Positions 44,791 through 54,285 of a DNA stretch of 64,000 bases are shown here, in pieces. This DNA comes from Pedobacter sp. UBA4863 (GTDB taxonomy: Bacteria; Bacteroidota; Bacteroidia; Sphingobacteriales; Sphingobacteriaceae): assembly GCF_002399615.1 (NCBI RefSeq), contig NZ_DHDZ01000033.1, positions 87,205 through 151,204 of the forward strand, written 5' to 3'. The position numbers and the translations under genes were made by a program. Below the pieces are notes generated by a model. It worked only from the letters and a program-made list of their open reading frames with translations. It was not told the origin of the DNA and did not search any database. Numbering within the stretch: the stretch's first letter is position 1; every line of letters starts with the position of its first letter.

Positions 44791-45537
44791 CTAACTCGCC
44801 TTAGCTTCAGGCTTTTCTTCTCCAAAAATCCACCATGCTTTTTTAGGCGATTTCAACTTAAATATTGGAGCTGTTTCTTTGTATTTTCTAATGTGATCTA
44901 CCACTTCATCAATATCATCTGTAAACAGCAATAAATCCATATCTTCTGGGCTGATAGTTTTTTCTATCTTCATTTTTTCGATATGTAGATAAACGTCATG
45001 ATGAAACTCTTTACCCATAATTATAATAGGAAACTTTTCTACCTTACCTGTTTGAATTAAAGTTAGCGTTTCAAAAAGTTCATCAAGCGTACCAAAACCG
45101 CCAGGCAACACTACAAATCCATAAGAATATTTTCTCAGCAGTTCTTTTCTCACAAAGAAATATTCAATATTTACAGAAGTGTCTAAATACGGGTTTTCGT
45201 GCTGTTCGTGAGGTAAAACAATGTTACAACCTACCGATAAACCTCCCGCATCTTTAGCTCCTCTATTGCCAGCTTCCATAATACCAGGGCCACCGCCAGT
45301 CATAATGGCAAAACCCAGTTTTGATATTTCTGCCGAAACTTTACGAGCCATTTCATAATATGGATGATCTTCTTTAAACCTTGCAGAACCAAAAACTGTA
45401 ACACATGGGCCAACAAAATGTAATTTTCTAAATCCTTTGTAAAACTGATAAATTACGCCTAAAACATATTTCAATTCTTGCCATCTAGTTCTTGCCCCTT
45501 TTAAAAAACTTACTTCTTCTCTAACAAACTTGTTCAT
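44791..45537 (-). CDS. LOG family protein (TIGR00730-type nucleotide phosphoribohydrolase)
   Basis: The 248-residue Rossmann-fold protein belongs to the lysine-decarboxylase-like LOG family, whose members release bases from nucleoside 5'-monophosphates. The signature VLPGGFGTLDELFETLT (the PGGxGTxxE motif) is present, as are VTVFGSARF, IMTGGGPGIMEAGNRGAKDAGG and FVRKELLRKYS. It is the slightly longer type common in Bacteroidota. The physiological substrate is not settled. It might be co-transcribed with the barrel gene, but nothing links the functions. Confidence 0.85.
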   Translation of the reverse strand: MNKFVREEVSFLKGARTRWQELKYVLGVIYQFYKGFRKLHFVGPCVTVFGSARFKEDHPYYEMARKVSAEISKLGFAIMTGGGPGIMEAGNRGAKDAGGLSVGCNIVLPHEQHENPYLDTSVNIEYFFVRKELLRKYSYGFVVLPGGFGTLDELFETLTLIQTGKVEKFPIIIMGKEFHHDVYLHIEKMKIEKTISPEDMDLLLFTDDIDEVVDHIRKYKETAPIFKLKSPKKAWWIFGEEKPEAKAS

Positions 45538-45623
45538 TTTTCTTTCTTGTATTATTTGATTAATAGTTTATAGTTGATAGTTTGGGCTTCAACAGGCTCT
45601 GCCTAACAAAATACCAACTTTTA

Positions 45624-46823
45624 TTATATAATATATCCCAAAACAACCCCTGCAATAATAATTAGCGCCGGGCTAATTTTTGTAAAATTCAACACTAAAA
45701 AGGTGGCCAATAAAATAGCTAAAAATAACCAATTTAACCCAATTGGCGCTATTAACATAAAAAATGCGGCAATAATAAACCCCACACTTACTGCATTAAT
45801 TCCCGAAAGCGAATATTTTATTCTACTCACTTTCTTTAAGTCGTTCCAAAATGGCACAATAAAAAGCACCAAAATTAAACCCGGCAAGTTAATGCCCAAA
45901 ACGGCTAAAAAGCCACCGGTTAATTGTCCAACAATCCCATAACCACCATGCTTCATGCCCAACGCACCTATGTAGCTCGTAAACGAAAATGTAGGGCCTG
46001 GCAATACTTGCTGAAATGCAAACCCAGACAAAAAATCGGTTTGGCTAAGGTAATGTTTCATTTGCACAAACTCGGTAAACATCATAGGCACTAAAACCTG
46101 CCCGCCACCAAAAATAAAAATGCCGTTGCGATAAAAGTTTTCGAACAACCTAATAGGTAAACTAAATGGCGAAGTTCTATTAATTAAAGCACCTAGCATT
46201 GCCATAAACAGCAATACGCCAATAAAATATCCTAATTTTTTGGGGTTGATATTGGCAAAAAGCCGTACTCTTAGCTCAGTTTCTTCGGTAGGTGTACCAA
46301 TAGCCGAAGAAACCATGCCGCCAATTAATATGGCCAAAGGAAAAACATATGCTTCTTTTAATACTAAAGTACCCACCAAAGCGCCAATAGCTAAAAAAAC
46401 GGAAACTTGTGTAGTTAAAACCCGTTTTCCCAATTTAAAAGCTCCATAAGCTACAATGCCTAAAACTACCGGGTGTACAAACTCAAAAACTGATACTAAT
46501 TTATCTTTTTGGTCTAACAACGAATACCAAATTGCCGCCAATGTCATGATAGCCGCAGAAGGTAAAATCCATATTAAAAACGTAATGATAGCTAGCTTTA
46601 AACCACCCACTTTATAAGCAATACCTACTAATGTTTGAGTAGATGCTGGCCCTGGCAAAACCTGTGCTAAAGCATTCAACTCTAATAATTCTTCTTCGGT
46701 AACAAAGTTGATATTAGTTACAAAATAGCGCAACAATAACGACAAATGTGCCTGTGCCCCACCAAATGCGGAGAAGGTAAAGTAGATCACATTTCTAATG
46801 AAAAAGAATTGTCGTTTAGCCAC
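45624..46823 (-). CDS. chrA: Chromate transporter ChrA
   Basis: The 399-residue membrane protein has the long two-domain ChrA form, two homologous halves of about 190 residues. The family motif occurs in each half: FTFSAFGGAQAHL near residues 16-28 with LPGPASTQT, and in the second half FIFGGGQVLVPMM with LPGPTFSFTSYIGAL. About ten or more hydrophobic helices are visible. It exports chromate, or in some bacteria transports sulfate-like anions. It starts with GTG. It has no linked chrB regulator. The C-terminus is very hydrophobic (LIIIAGVVLGYII). Confidence 0.9.
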   Translation of the reverse strand: MAKRQFFFIRNVIYFTFSAFGGAQAHLSLLLRYFVTNINFVTEEELLELNALAQVLPGPASTQTLVGIAYKVGGLKLAIITFLIWILPSAAIMTLAAIWYSLLDQKDKLVSVFEFVHPVVLGIVAYGAFKLGKRVLTTQVSVFLAIGALVGTLVLKEAYVFPLAILIGGMVSSAIGTPTEETELRVRLFANINPKKLGYFIGVLLFMAMLGALINRTSPFSLPIRLFENFYRNGIFIFGGGQVLVPMMFTEFVQMKHYLSQTDFLSGFAFQQVLPGPTFSFTSYIGALGMKHGGYGIVGQLTGGFLAVLGINLPGLILVLFIVPFWNDLKKVSRIKYSLSGINAVSVGFIIAAFFMLIAPIGLNWLFLAILLATFLVLNFTKISPALIIIAGVVLGYII

Positions 46824-46947
46824 TTAGATTTACGATTTTAGATTTACGAATTACGATTGCAGTTGTTTGTTAGCTTATTTGAAAATCGAATAATTGATTA
46901 TTGGTCATTTACAAACTGATCCTTAGCTCCTAATTCCTATCTACGAA

Positions 46948-47283
46948 CTAATCATCCTCATAATCTAAACCAGCGGCGCTGTTATAAGCACCTTGTAGTT
47001 CCGATAAAGCATGCATGTCTCTTTTTTGTCGAGCTGCCTGCATTCCTATTTGATAGGTTTTAATCCCTTCCTCTTTCTGCCCTATTTTTTCGTACAATTT
47101 GCCTAAATGATAGTAAGTGCCCACATAATCAGGGTGTTTTTGTGTTAACTTAAGGTAATATTTAAGCGCATTTTCTGTATCATTTTGTGCATTATACTCT
47201 GTGGCAATAGCATACAGTATAAAACTATCATTTGGATCGGCTTCCAAAAATTCAAACAATTTGGCTAATCGCTGGTTTTGCAT
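46948..47283 (-). CDS. TPR repeat protein
   Basis: The 111-residue protein consists almost only of three tetratricopeptide units (about residues 3-36, 37-70 and 71-104), with the usual small/aromatic pattern (DPNDSFILYAIATEYNAQND, YVGTYYHLGKLYEKIG, GIKTYQIGMQAARQ). It has no signal peptide, so it should act as a cytoplasmic scaffold. The partner is unknown. It is divergent from etfB over a 192-nt AT-rich gap and lies 124 nt downstream of nothing on its strand, so it is likely monocistronic. Confidence 0.8.
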   Translation of the reverse strand: MQNQRLAKLFEFLEADPNDSFILYAIATEYNAQNDTENALKYYLKLTQKHPDYVGTYYHLGKLYEKIGQKEEGIKTYQIGMQAARQKRDMHALSELQGAYNSAAGLDYEDD

Positions 47284-47475
47284 TTTTAATCCCTGCTTTT
47301 TTAATTAAATTTGTATAATTTATTTAACGCATAATATTTGCGGAGTGCTCATATTTTAATGATATAAAACACTTACTTGTAGATATACTAAATTATTTTA
47401 TGAAAATAGATTTAGAATATATATCATTGCAAATATATTATGCAAGCATAACAATTTTTTAACCTAAAAATCATT

Positions 47476-48213
47476 ATGAAAATATTAGTTTGTATCAGTA
47501 ACGTTCCAGACACAACCACAAAAATAACTTTTACGGGCGATAATACCGAATTCAATACCGCCGGTGTGCAGTATATTGTAAATCCTTACGATGAAATTGC
47601 ACTTTCCCGTGCCATTGAACTTTGCGAAGGTGGAAAAGGTACCGTTACCGTAATTAACGTGGGCGAAGTAGCAACAGAACCAACTATTAGAAAAGCATTG
47701 GCCATTGGTGCAGATGATGCAGTAAGGGTAAACGCAGCACCTAGAGATGCTTATTTTGTGGCTACTCAAATTGCTGAATATGCTAAATCAAACGAATTTG
47801 ATCTTATTTTATGCGGCAGAGAATCTATCGATTACAATGGATCTCAAGTAGCTGCTATGATTGGCGAATTATTAGCTATCCCATCTATATCTATCATTAA
47901 AAAGTTGGATTACGATGGTGCTACCGCAACTATTGAGCGTGAAATTGAAGGCGGTAAAGAAGTAGTGAGCGTAAGCGGCAAATTTGTAGCTAGTTGTGCT
48001 GAAGGTACTGCCGAAGCTAAAATCCCTAACATGAGAGGAATCATGTCGGCCAGAACCAAACCGTTACAAGTAGTTGAAGCTGTTGCCGTAGAAGAAGTTA
48101 GCAAAATAAGCAAATTTGAAACACCTGCTCCTCGTGGCTCGGTAAAGTTAATTCCGGCAGAAAGTGCAGAAGATTTAATTGGTTTACTGCATAGCGAAGC
48201 GAAAGTGATTTAA
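47476..48213 (+). CDS. etfB: Electron transfer flavoprotein subunit beta
   Basis: The 245-residue protein forms the small subunit of ETF, which carries electrons from acyl-CoA dehydrogenases to the quinone pool. Landmarks are KILVCISNVPDTTTKI at the N-terminus, YIVNPYDEIALSRAIEL (near residues 34-50) and DLILCGRESIDYNGSQVAAMIGELL (near 115-140), and a C-terminal RGIMSARTKPL. In ETF the beta subunit binds AMP. Length and order (etfB then etfA, 84-nt gap with a small CCC/GGG hairpin) are as usual in Bacteroidota, and the two are surely co-expressed. Confidence 0.93.
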   Translation: MKILVCISNVPDTTTKITFTGDNTEFNTAGVQYIVNPYDEIALSRAIELCEGGKGTVTVINVGEVATEPTIRKALAIGADDAVRVNAAPRDAYFVATQIAEYAKSNEFDLILCGRESIDYNGSQVAAMIGELLAIPSISIIKKLDYDGATATIEREIEGGKEVVSVSGKFVASCAEGTAEAKIPNMRGIMSARTKPLQVVEAVAVEEVSKISKFETPAPRGSVKLIPAESAEDLIGLLHSEAKVI

Positions 48214-48297
48214 AACCCTAAATTCCCTAAAGGGGAATTTTACACAATTCATTAATTAGTTAATATCATCCCATAGAGGGATTTCAAATAGATTAAT

Positions 48298-49266
48298 ATG
48301 TCAGTATTAGTATATGTAGAACAAGTTGAAGGAAAATTCAAAAAATCTGTTTTCGAAGCTGTTTCTTATGCAAAAGCAATTGCAGACCAACAAGGTACTA
48401 GCTTAAGTGCTATTTCAATTGGTAACGTTGCAGAAAGTGAGCTTAACCAGCTTGGAAAATATGGGGCAAGTAAGGTTTTAAAAGTAGAGGCCGATCAGCT
48501 TAAGAACTTTGTAAACCAAGCCTACGCTTCGGTAATTGCTGAAGCTGCAAAAAAAGAAGCTGCAAACATTATAGTGCTTTCTAACTCTTTCTCTGGTAAA
48601 GGCTTAGCGCCTCGTATTGCAGTAAAGCTTAAAGCAGGTTTGGTTGATGGCGCAGTAGAATTACCAACTGCAGATGGTGGTTTCTCTGTAAAGAAAACAG
48701 CTTTTTCAGGTAAAGCTTTCGCTATTGCTACTTTAACCTCTGAAAATAAAGTGATTGCCTTAAATCCAAACTCTTTTGGGATAAAGGAAAATGTAAGTAG
48801 TATAGCTATCGAAGCCTTTAATCCTGAAATAAAAGCTAACGATTTAACGGCCATTGTTAAAGAGATTGTTCGTGCAACTAATAAGGTTTCTTTACCCGAT
48901 GCAGAAATTGTAGTTTCTGGTGGTAGAGGCTTAAAAGGTCCAGAAAACTGGGGCATGATTGAAGAATTGGCAGATCTGTTGGGTGCAGCTACAGCTTGCT
49001 CAAAACCAGTATCAGACGCCGATTGGAGACCTCACTCTGAGCACGTTGGCCAAACGGGTATTGCCATTAGCCCTAATCTGTACATTGCTATCGGTATTTC
49101 TGGTGCAATACAACACTTGGCAGGTGTAAGTTCATCCAAAGTAATTGTTGTAATTAATAAAGACCCAGAGGCGCCGTTCTTTAAAGTAGCCGATTACGGT
49201 ATTGTTGGCGATGCTTTTGAAGTAGTTCCGAAAATAATTGCAGCATTAAAGGCACATAAAGCTTAA
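48298..49266 (+). CDS. etfA: Electron transfer flavoprotein subunit alpha
   Basis: The 322-residue subunit binds FAD. The FAD-domain signature is complete at about residues 200-290: IVVSGGRGLKGPENWGMIEELADLLGAATACSKPVSDADWRPHSEHVGQTG, then YIAIGISGAIQHLAGVSSSKVIVVINKDPEAPFF and the closing ADYGIVGDAFEVVP. The N-terminal half has the adenine-nucleotide alpha-hydrolase-like fold (SVLVYVEQVEGKFKKSVFEAVSYAK). It follows etfB in the operon and is ended by a strong terminator. Confidence 0.94.
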   Translation: MSVLVYVEQVEGKFKKSVFEAVSYAKAIADQQGTSLSAISIGNVAESELNQLGKYGASKVLKVEADQLKNFVNQAYASVIAEAAKKEAANIIVLSNSFSGKGLAPRIAVKLKAGLVDGAVELPTADGGFSVKKTAFSGKAFAIATLTSENKVIALNPNSFGIKENVSSIAIEAFNPEIKANDLTAIVKEIVRATNKVSLPDAEIVVSGGRGLKGPENWGMIEELADLLGAATACSKPVSDADWRPHSEHVGQTGIAISPNLYIAIGISGAIQHLAGVSSSKVIVVINKDPEAPFFKVADYGIVGDAFEVVPKIIAALKAHKA

Positions 49267-49280
49267 CTTTGTATAATCAG

Positions 49281-49317
49281 ACCCTTATCGCTCATAAACC
49301 GATAAGGGTTAATTTTG
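49281..49317 (+). terminator. Terminator after etfA
   Basis: ACCCTTATCG (49281-49290) pairs perfectly with CGATAAGGGT (49300-49309), 9-nt loop, followed by TAATTTTG. The last eight bases also read as a TAnnTTTG -7 element 3 nt before the next start codon, so the two signals overlap. Confidence 0.85.
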
Positions 49318-49320
49318 TAT

Positions 49321-49935
49321 ATGAAGAAAGTAAAACTCGATATTGTAGGCCTCTCCTATAGCCAGACCCAATCTGGTGCTTATGCCCTAGTCCTCGGAGA
49401 AGTTAATGGAAGAAGAAGATTGCCAATTATTATTGGAGCGTTTGAAGCACAAGCCATTGCCATCGAAATAGAGAAAATGTCTCCTACCCGTCCGTTAACC
49501 CACGATTTATTCAAATCATTTGCGCAAGCTTATCAGGTAGAAGTTAACGAAGTTTTAATCTACAATCTTGTTGATGGTGTTTTCTTTGCCAAATTAATGT
49601 GCAATAAAGATGGGGAACAAATAGAAATAGATGCCCGAACATCTGATGCCATTGCCATTGCTGTAAGGTTTAATGCTGTAATCTACACCTATGAATTTAT
49701 TCTAGCCTCAGCCGGTATTGTTATAGAAGGAAATGATTTTCTTTTCTTAGAAAACATGGAAGGTATTACCAACTCTCCAACCGAAGAAATCTCCTCTCCT
49801 ATACCTGTTTCGGGTTTTCAAAGTTTATCCGTAGAAGAACTACAACAAAAATTAGAAAAAGCCCTTGCCGAGGAAGCTTATGAAAAAGCTGCCCGAATAA
49901 GGGATGAAATCAATAGAAGGAATGCAGGTAAATAA
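49321..49935 (+). CDS. Bifunctional nuclease family protein (DUF151) with UVR motif
   Basis: The 204-residue protein starts at MKKVKLDIVGLSYSQ; a TTG two codons earlier is less likely. The bifunctional nuclease (BFN) domain covers about residues 1-135, with GAYALVLGEVNGRRRLPIIIGAFEAQAIAIEIE and IEIDARTSDAIAIAVRFNA, the conserved core of this family. A UvrB/UvrC-like motif follows at the C-terminus (VEELQQKLEKALAEEAYEKAARIRDEINRR). BFN proteins are reported to act on nucleic acids, but the bacterial role is unclear. It has a TAATTTTG element right at its start, which would give an almost leaderless mRNA. Confidence 0.85.
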   Translation: MKKVKLDIVGLSYSQTQSGAYALVLGEVNGRRRLPIIIGAFEAQAIAIEIEKMSPTRPLTHDLFKSFAQAYQVEVNEVLIYNLVDGVFFAKLMCNKDGEQIEIDARTSDAIAIAVRFNAVIYTYEFILASAGIVIEGNDFLFLENMEGITNSPTEEISSPIPVSGFQSLSVEELQQKLEKALAEEAYEKAARIRDEINRRNAGK

Positions 49936-49961
49936 TCAACACTCCTTCTATAATAGATTAT

Positions 49962-51287
49962 TTATTTCTTAATTATCTTAACAGATGCTTCGCCATCAAT
50001 TTTTACAAGATATACACCTTTTGTCAATGTGCTAACATCAACAGCGTGATAGCTCGAATTGATTATACCCTCTTTTAATTTTTGCCCATTAGTGCTATAG
50101 ATGGCATAATTTACTGCCTTAGCAACATAAGGTAATTGCATGTTTAAAGTCTCAGTAACTGGATTTGGGTATACCATTACGGCAGCAGCTGACAATGCAA
50201 AATCTACTATTTTTATTTCGCTAAAGGTAAAATCGCCATTGGCATCTACCTGCTGTAATTTGTAATAGTTATTTCCTACTGCTGCACCAATATGTTTGTA
50301 GTTATAGCTATTGCTAACCAAGCCTTTTGTGTCAATTTTACCTACCGCAGCCCAATTTGTGCCGTTGGTGCTATGCAGCACGTTAAAATGGCTGGTGTTT
50401 ACCTCATTGGCAGTTTGCCAGTTAAGCAAAATAGCGTTGTTATATTTAACAGCCTTAAACGATACAAAATCTAGGGGAAGTACGGTATTGCCTGCTATCC
50501 AGGTAGGAGCATTGTTAACCGCCGATGCATTTGATACCCAAGGGCCTATATTTCCGTCTAAAGCAGTATTTCCTGTTGCGTTAGGTAAATTAGGGAAAGT
50601 ACCAGATGCTACTTGGTCAAACTTATAATATGCAAGCAAACCAGTACTTGAAGTAGAAACGGTGGTGTTCATATTGGTTTGAATTTCTGTTTGTGTACGT
50701 GCCACGTTCCAAACTCTTACCTCGTCTATTGCTCCCTTAAACAAGTTCTTGCCTTCCCACGAATTACTGATGCCAATTTTAAATGGTTTACCAGTCTGGT
50801 CTGTACCAACCGATACGGGATCTGTAATTGGTTGACCGTTGATATATACCCTAAATTTGTTATCTGCTGTAAATACCGCAGCAATATGGTACCATTGCCC
50901 CTTTTGAAAGGAATATGGCTTCCAATCCTGCGCCCCCCAATTCTGTCCTATTGCACCTATGCCCCAATAATCTGGACTCATTGCTATGCCCCAACGTAGA
51001 CCTCCCCAATCCATCACAGAAAATATAAACGGGTTTTCTGCATTAGAAGGATCATCCACATAGGGATTGCCCGAATCAAAATCGGGTTTTATCCAGCCTT
51101 CTACTACCCCTTCTGCAAAATCGAAAGCACCACCATTGTTGGTTACATAGCCAGAAACAACATTGGCTCCACCGTTAGTATTCTTAACTGGCCCTGTAAA
51201 ATAATAAGCCTGTCCACTTGCTTTGCCCATAAAGAGCAGCATAGACACAAAAATAAACAATGTTAGTTTTGTAAATTTTCTATTCAT
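49962..51287 (-). CDS. LamG-domain surface protein with T9SS sorting domain
   Basis: The 441-residue protein has a signal peptide (LTLFIFVSMLLFMGKASGQ), a LamG/concanavalin-like domain (about residues 28-225, with AEGVVEGWIKPDF, WYHIAAVFTADNKFRVYINGQPI, FKGAIDEVRVWNVARTQTEI and LLAYYKFDQ), an Fn3-like linker with LDFVSFKAVKYNNAILLNWQTANEVNTSHF, and a T9SS type A sorting domain at the end (VYPNPVTETLNMQLP..VYLVKIDGEASVKIIKK). It is exported and surface-attached and may bind glycans. It is near the polysaccharide locus but separated from it by a stem-loop. Confidence 0.85.
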   Translation of the reverse strand: MNRKFTKLTLFIFVSMLLFMGKASGQAYYFTGPVKNTNGGANVVSGYVTNNGGAFDFAEGVVEGWIKPDFDSGNPYVDDPSNAENPFIFSVMDWGGLRWGIAMSPDYWGIGAIGQNWGAQDWKPYSFQKGQWYHIAAVFTADNKFRVYINGQPITDPVSVGTDQTGKPFKIGISNSWEGKNLFKGAIDEVRVWNVARTQTEIQTNMNTTVSTSSTGLLAYYKFDQVASGTFPNLPNATGNTALDGNIGPWVSNASAVNNAPTWIAGNTVLPLDFVSFKAVKYNNAILLNWQTANEVNTSHFNVLHSTNGTNWAAVGKIDTKGLVSNSYNYKHIGAAVGNNYYKLQQVDANGDFTFSEIKIVDFALSAAAVMVYPNPVTETLNMQLPYVAKAVNYAIYSTNGQKLKEGIINSSYHAVDVSTLTKGVYLVKIDGEASVKIIKK

Positions 51288-51374
51288 AATTTTTACTTTA
51301 TTGGTTTAATAAATTTTATTGAAGCAAAAGATGACCATACCGTTATGTATATAACAGCAAAAAGGTATTTTGAA

Positions 51375-51416
51375 GACTTACGAGGTTTAATTATATATGC
51401 TTAAACTTCGTAAGTC
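51375..51416 (-). terminator. Stem-loop at the end of the sus operon
   Basis: Arms at 51375-51390 and 51401-51416 pair at 15 of 16 positions (GACTTACGA..GTTTAA with its inverse), 10-nt loop. It lies just after the last gene of the minus-strand sus operon. There is no long T-run. Confidence 0.65.
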
Positions 51417-51425
51417 TATAAACTC

Positions 51426-52763
51426 TTATTGTGGGGTTACCGTTAAAACTGCCTGTGTGTTTCCCAGCGATAGGTCTACTACAAACACATAGGTTCTTCC
51501 TTCCTCAAATGTCTTTCCGGCTATCAAACCAAGGTTCCCAGGATCTCTGCCACTGGCGCCTCCGCTTCCTACAAAAACAATATCGCTTGTGGTTGATAGT
51601 GCTGCATTTGTAAACTCGCCACCCCAACCTTTTTGATGGAAAAACTTAAAGTTAATGGCATCTCTTTTTATGGTTTGCCCACCAACCACAGTAATTCGGT
51701 ATTTCTTATTGCCTATTGGAGCTAAACACAATGCCTTGTCTGTATTCCATCCAACTTCATTTGCTGCCAAGCTTGGTTTGCCAATATCAGTACCTATTAT
51801 CCATATTGCTCCAGTACCATCGCCTTTTAAGGTAGCCAAATTATTGCCATCCATAGCCTCTACTATAAAGTACTTATTGGTAAAGTTTGCCGTAATTCTG
51901 TATTTTCCGCTTAATGCATTAAAGAATAATTTCCCTCCTGTTTTTGTAAAGAAATCTGAATCTATCCACCAGCTGGTCAAATCCTGTATACCATCAAAAA
52001 CAACTTCGGCATCTTTTGTTAAATTGATATCGGCCCTGTAATTACTGTCATCTACCCTGTTCATTACTGTTCCGTTAACCGCATAAGCGACAATAAAAGG
52101 AGAAGCTTCGTAATTTAAGGTGTTGAAACGGATGGTATACACACCCGAAGATGAGTTGGAAAAAGGAATTGGCGATGTAGAACCAAACTCGACAGTATTA
52201 TTTTGCCAGCCAAAATTTAACACATTACCCTGTGCGCCCACTTTTGGAGCTTCTATATATCCCTTTACCTGATAAGGAAGATTTGCGGTGATGGCATATT
52301 CATTTCTCCCAACCTTATCCATTCTTAACGTGCCTGTTTCGGTAATCAATGACAGATATTCATAATCTGGCCTAGAAAGATTGATATCAAAAGATTGCTC
52401 TGTGGTTTTCTTACTGATATTTTGTAGTACAAACTTTATGGTAGCCGCTCCATCTGGTACATTTTTATAAAAAGGCACATAAATCTTTCCCGAGTATTCG
52501 CCGTTTTCTTTTGTTCTAATGGTCACTTCCTGAACTTTGTCGTCTGTATAAAATAATTGGACCTTTACTGTAGAAAGCGGTATCTCTGTATCTGATACCT
52601 GTACATTAAAAGCTAAACTATCTCCAAAATGGGCAGATGTTACACTTGATTTTAATGTTAGCACCGGATTGCCCTTAAAATAAGCATATGATTGTTCTTC
52701 TTTTTTACACGCTGCAAAAAGAATAATCCCTAGGGATATACAACTATAAATAATTCTCTTCAT
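51426..52763 (-). CDS. Surface lipoprotein, SusE/F-like glycan-binding protein
   Basis: The 445-residue lipoprotein (signal peptide with lipobox IILFAACKK, Cys near residue 20) is made of beta-sandwich modules. One Ig-like domain (about 30-130) begins NPVLTLKSSVTSAHFGDSLAFNV. Later parts resemble SusE/F-type starch- or glycan-binding domains (YRADINLTKDAEVVFDGIQDLTSWWID, GAIWIIGTDIGKPSLAANEVGWN). It is the last gene of susC-susD-GH30-lipoprotein, with a 10-nt gap, so it should be a surface glycan-binding protein for the same substrate. I believe DUF5121/DUF5125-type domains are likely but cannot confirm this. Confidence 0.75.
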   Translation of the reverse strand: MKRIIYSCISLGIILFAACKKEEQSYAYFKGNPVLTLKSSVTSAHFGDSLAFNVQVSDTEIPLSTVKVQLFYTDDKVQEVTIRTKENGEYSGKIYVPFYKNVPDGAATIKFVLQNISKKTTEQSFDINLSRPDYEYLSLITETGTLRMDKVGRNEYAITANLPYQVKGYIEAPKVGAQGNVLNFGWQNNTVEFGSTSPIPFSNSSSGVYTIRFNTLNYEASPFIVAYAVNGTVMNRVDDSNYRADINLTKDAEVVFDGIQDLTSWWIDSDFFTKTGGKLFFNALSGKYRITANFTNKYFIVEAMDGNNLATLKGDGTGAIWIIGTDIGKPSLAANEVGWNTDKALCLAPIGNKKYRITVVGGQTIKRDAINFKFFHQKGWGGEFTNAALSTTSDIVFVGSGGASGRDPGNLGLIAGKTFEEGRTYVFVVDLSLGNTQAVLTVTPQ

Positions 52764-52773
52764 AACTGTTCAA

Positions 52774-54273
52774 TTATTTGGTCCAACGGTATGACACTAC
52801 AGATTTAGCGGGTACTTCGTAGCTAAAATGGTTCTTACCATCATTAAGTGTAATCTTTCTACTTTCTCCAGAATCGTTTAATAATACTACGGCGTACGAA
52901 TTGTCTGTGTTTTTAAATGCAAGGTATTGCAAACCTTCTGCATTATAACCAGAAGCGCCAATACGCGTTGCACCAGGTTTAACAACGGCCGATAAATGCC
53001 CGATGATGTAATAATGGGAATTACGTGTGATAGCTTTGTAGTTTGATTTTTGAATATCTACTGCCCCGTAACAGGTTTGACACCCTCCCGATCGATTTGG
53101 ACCTTTATCGGAATCGAGCATTAAATTCCATACAATTACTGCCTTGCTCCAATTATTAACAGTTCCCAGAGCTATTGTAGCCATATCTTGGGTTAATCTT
53201 ACTCCTAAGTTCCTTCCGTCATTCCATTCGCCAATAGATGTTTCGGTGAATATAATTTCCTTATCGGGACGTTTGGTATGTATATCCAACAGTTCAGCCC
53301 TGTTGCCTCCGTAATCGTGCCATGCAGACCCAGCAATAAAAGAGGCAGCAACTGGATCGTTGTATATATTAATTGGATAATCGTTTTGTTCGGCAATATC
53401 ATCGTAGTTATAGTTATGGTCAAAAACATAGATCTTTGTTGCCAAGCTCGCTTGTCGCAATTGTGGCCCAAGTGCTGTTTTAACAAAGGCCAACTGATCT
53501 TGCCACGGCATATATAACGATGCAGAGTTACCTTTATTTAAAGGTTCGTTTTGCGGAGTAATTGCTCCTACCTCTATACCTTCTGCTTTAAACGCTTGTA
53601 GCCATTTTACAAAATACCATGCATAGTCTTGGTAGTGTTGAGGATTAAGTTGCCCGCCAGTCCATGAGTTATATGGTTGCAAACTGGTTAGGTTGTTTAC
53701 TTTCATCCATCTAGGTGATGTCCAGGGCGAACCCAAGATTTTTAGGTTAGGATTAATCGCTAATATCTCTTTCAATACTGGAATGATATATTGCTTTTCT
53801 TCGCTTTGCAACCCAAAATTTTCTCTTCCTGGCGTATCCCAACAAGTATATTCGCTCATAGAAAAATCCGAACAACCTATAGCAATACGTACATAGCTCA
53901 TTCCCATACCATCTTTATCAGAAAATGTTTCGGTTAAGAACTTTGTTCTATCCGCTTTACTCATTTTCATGAGATTATAGCAGGCAGAACCCGTAATTGC
54001 CGCTCCAAAACCATCCATAGTTTGATACGTCGTGGCCGGATCTATGGTGATAGTATTTGGCGACATGTTGAATTTTGTGCTGAAATCCAGATAAAGTTTC
54101 TGAAAATCATAAGAGCGATTGTTGGTCGTTACGTAAAGTGCCACATTTCCGCTTTTTTTAAGGCCATCATCCGCAAGAGAAGCCTGATAACTACTACGCT
54201 CACAATTGGCTAAAAACAAACTAGAGAGCAATAAGGTAGTATATAGCATATTTTTTTTATTAAGATTTTTCAT
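52774..54273 (-). CDS. GH30 family glycosidase lipoprotein
   Basis: The 499-residue lipoprotein (lipobox SLFLANC, Cys 24) has a GH30 fold, a TIM barrel with an associated beta domain. The N-terminal GH30 mark TYQTMDGFGAAITGSA (about 82-96), the acid/base in ITPQNEPLN (Glu 243) and the nucleophile in EIIFTETSIGEW (Glu 344) are visible, as is LGSPWTSPRWMK. It is 12 nt after susD, so it acts on the same glycan outside the cell. In Bacteroidota, GH30 enzymes in such loci are often endo-beta-1,6-glucanases or glucosylceramidase-like enzymes; the exact specificity is not readable here. Confidence 0.85.
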   Translation of the reverse strand: MKNLNKKNMLYTTLLLSSLFLANCERSSYQASLADDGLKKSGNVALYVTTNNRSYDFQKLYLDFSTKFNMSPNTITIDPATTYQTMDGFGAAITGSACYNLMKMSKADRTKFLTETFSDKDGMGMSYVRIAIGCSDFSMSEYTCWDTPGRENFGLQSEEKQYIIPVLKEILAINPNLKILGSPWTSPRWMKVNNLTSLQPYNSWTGGQLNPQHYQDYAWYFVKWLQAFKAEGIEVGAITPQNEPLNKGNSASLYMPWQDQLAFVKTALGPQLRQASLATKIYVFDHNYNYDDIAEQNDYPINIYNDPVAASFIAGSAWHDYGGNRAELLDIHTKRPDKEIIFTETSIGEWNDGRNLGVRLTQDMATIALGTVNNWSKAVIVWNLMLDSDKGPNRSGGCQTCYGAVDIQKSNYKAITRNSHYYIIGHLSAVVKPGATRIGASGYNAEGLQYLAFKNTDNSYAVVLLNDSGESRKITLNDGKNHFSYEVPAKSVVSYRWTK

Positions 54274-54285
54274 ATATTTTTCTGT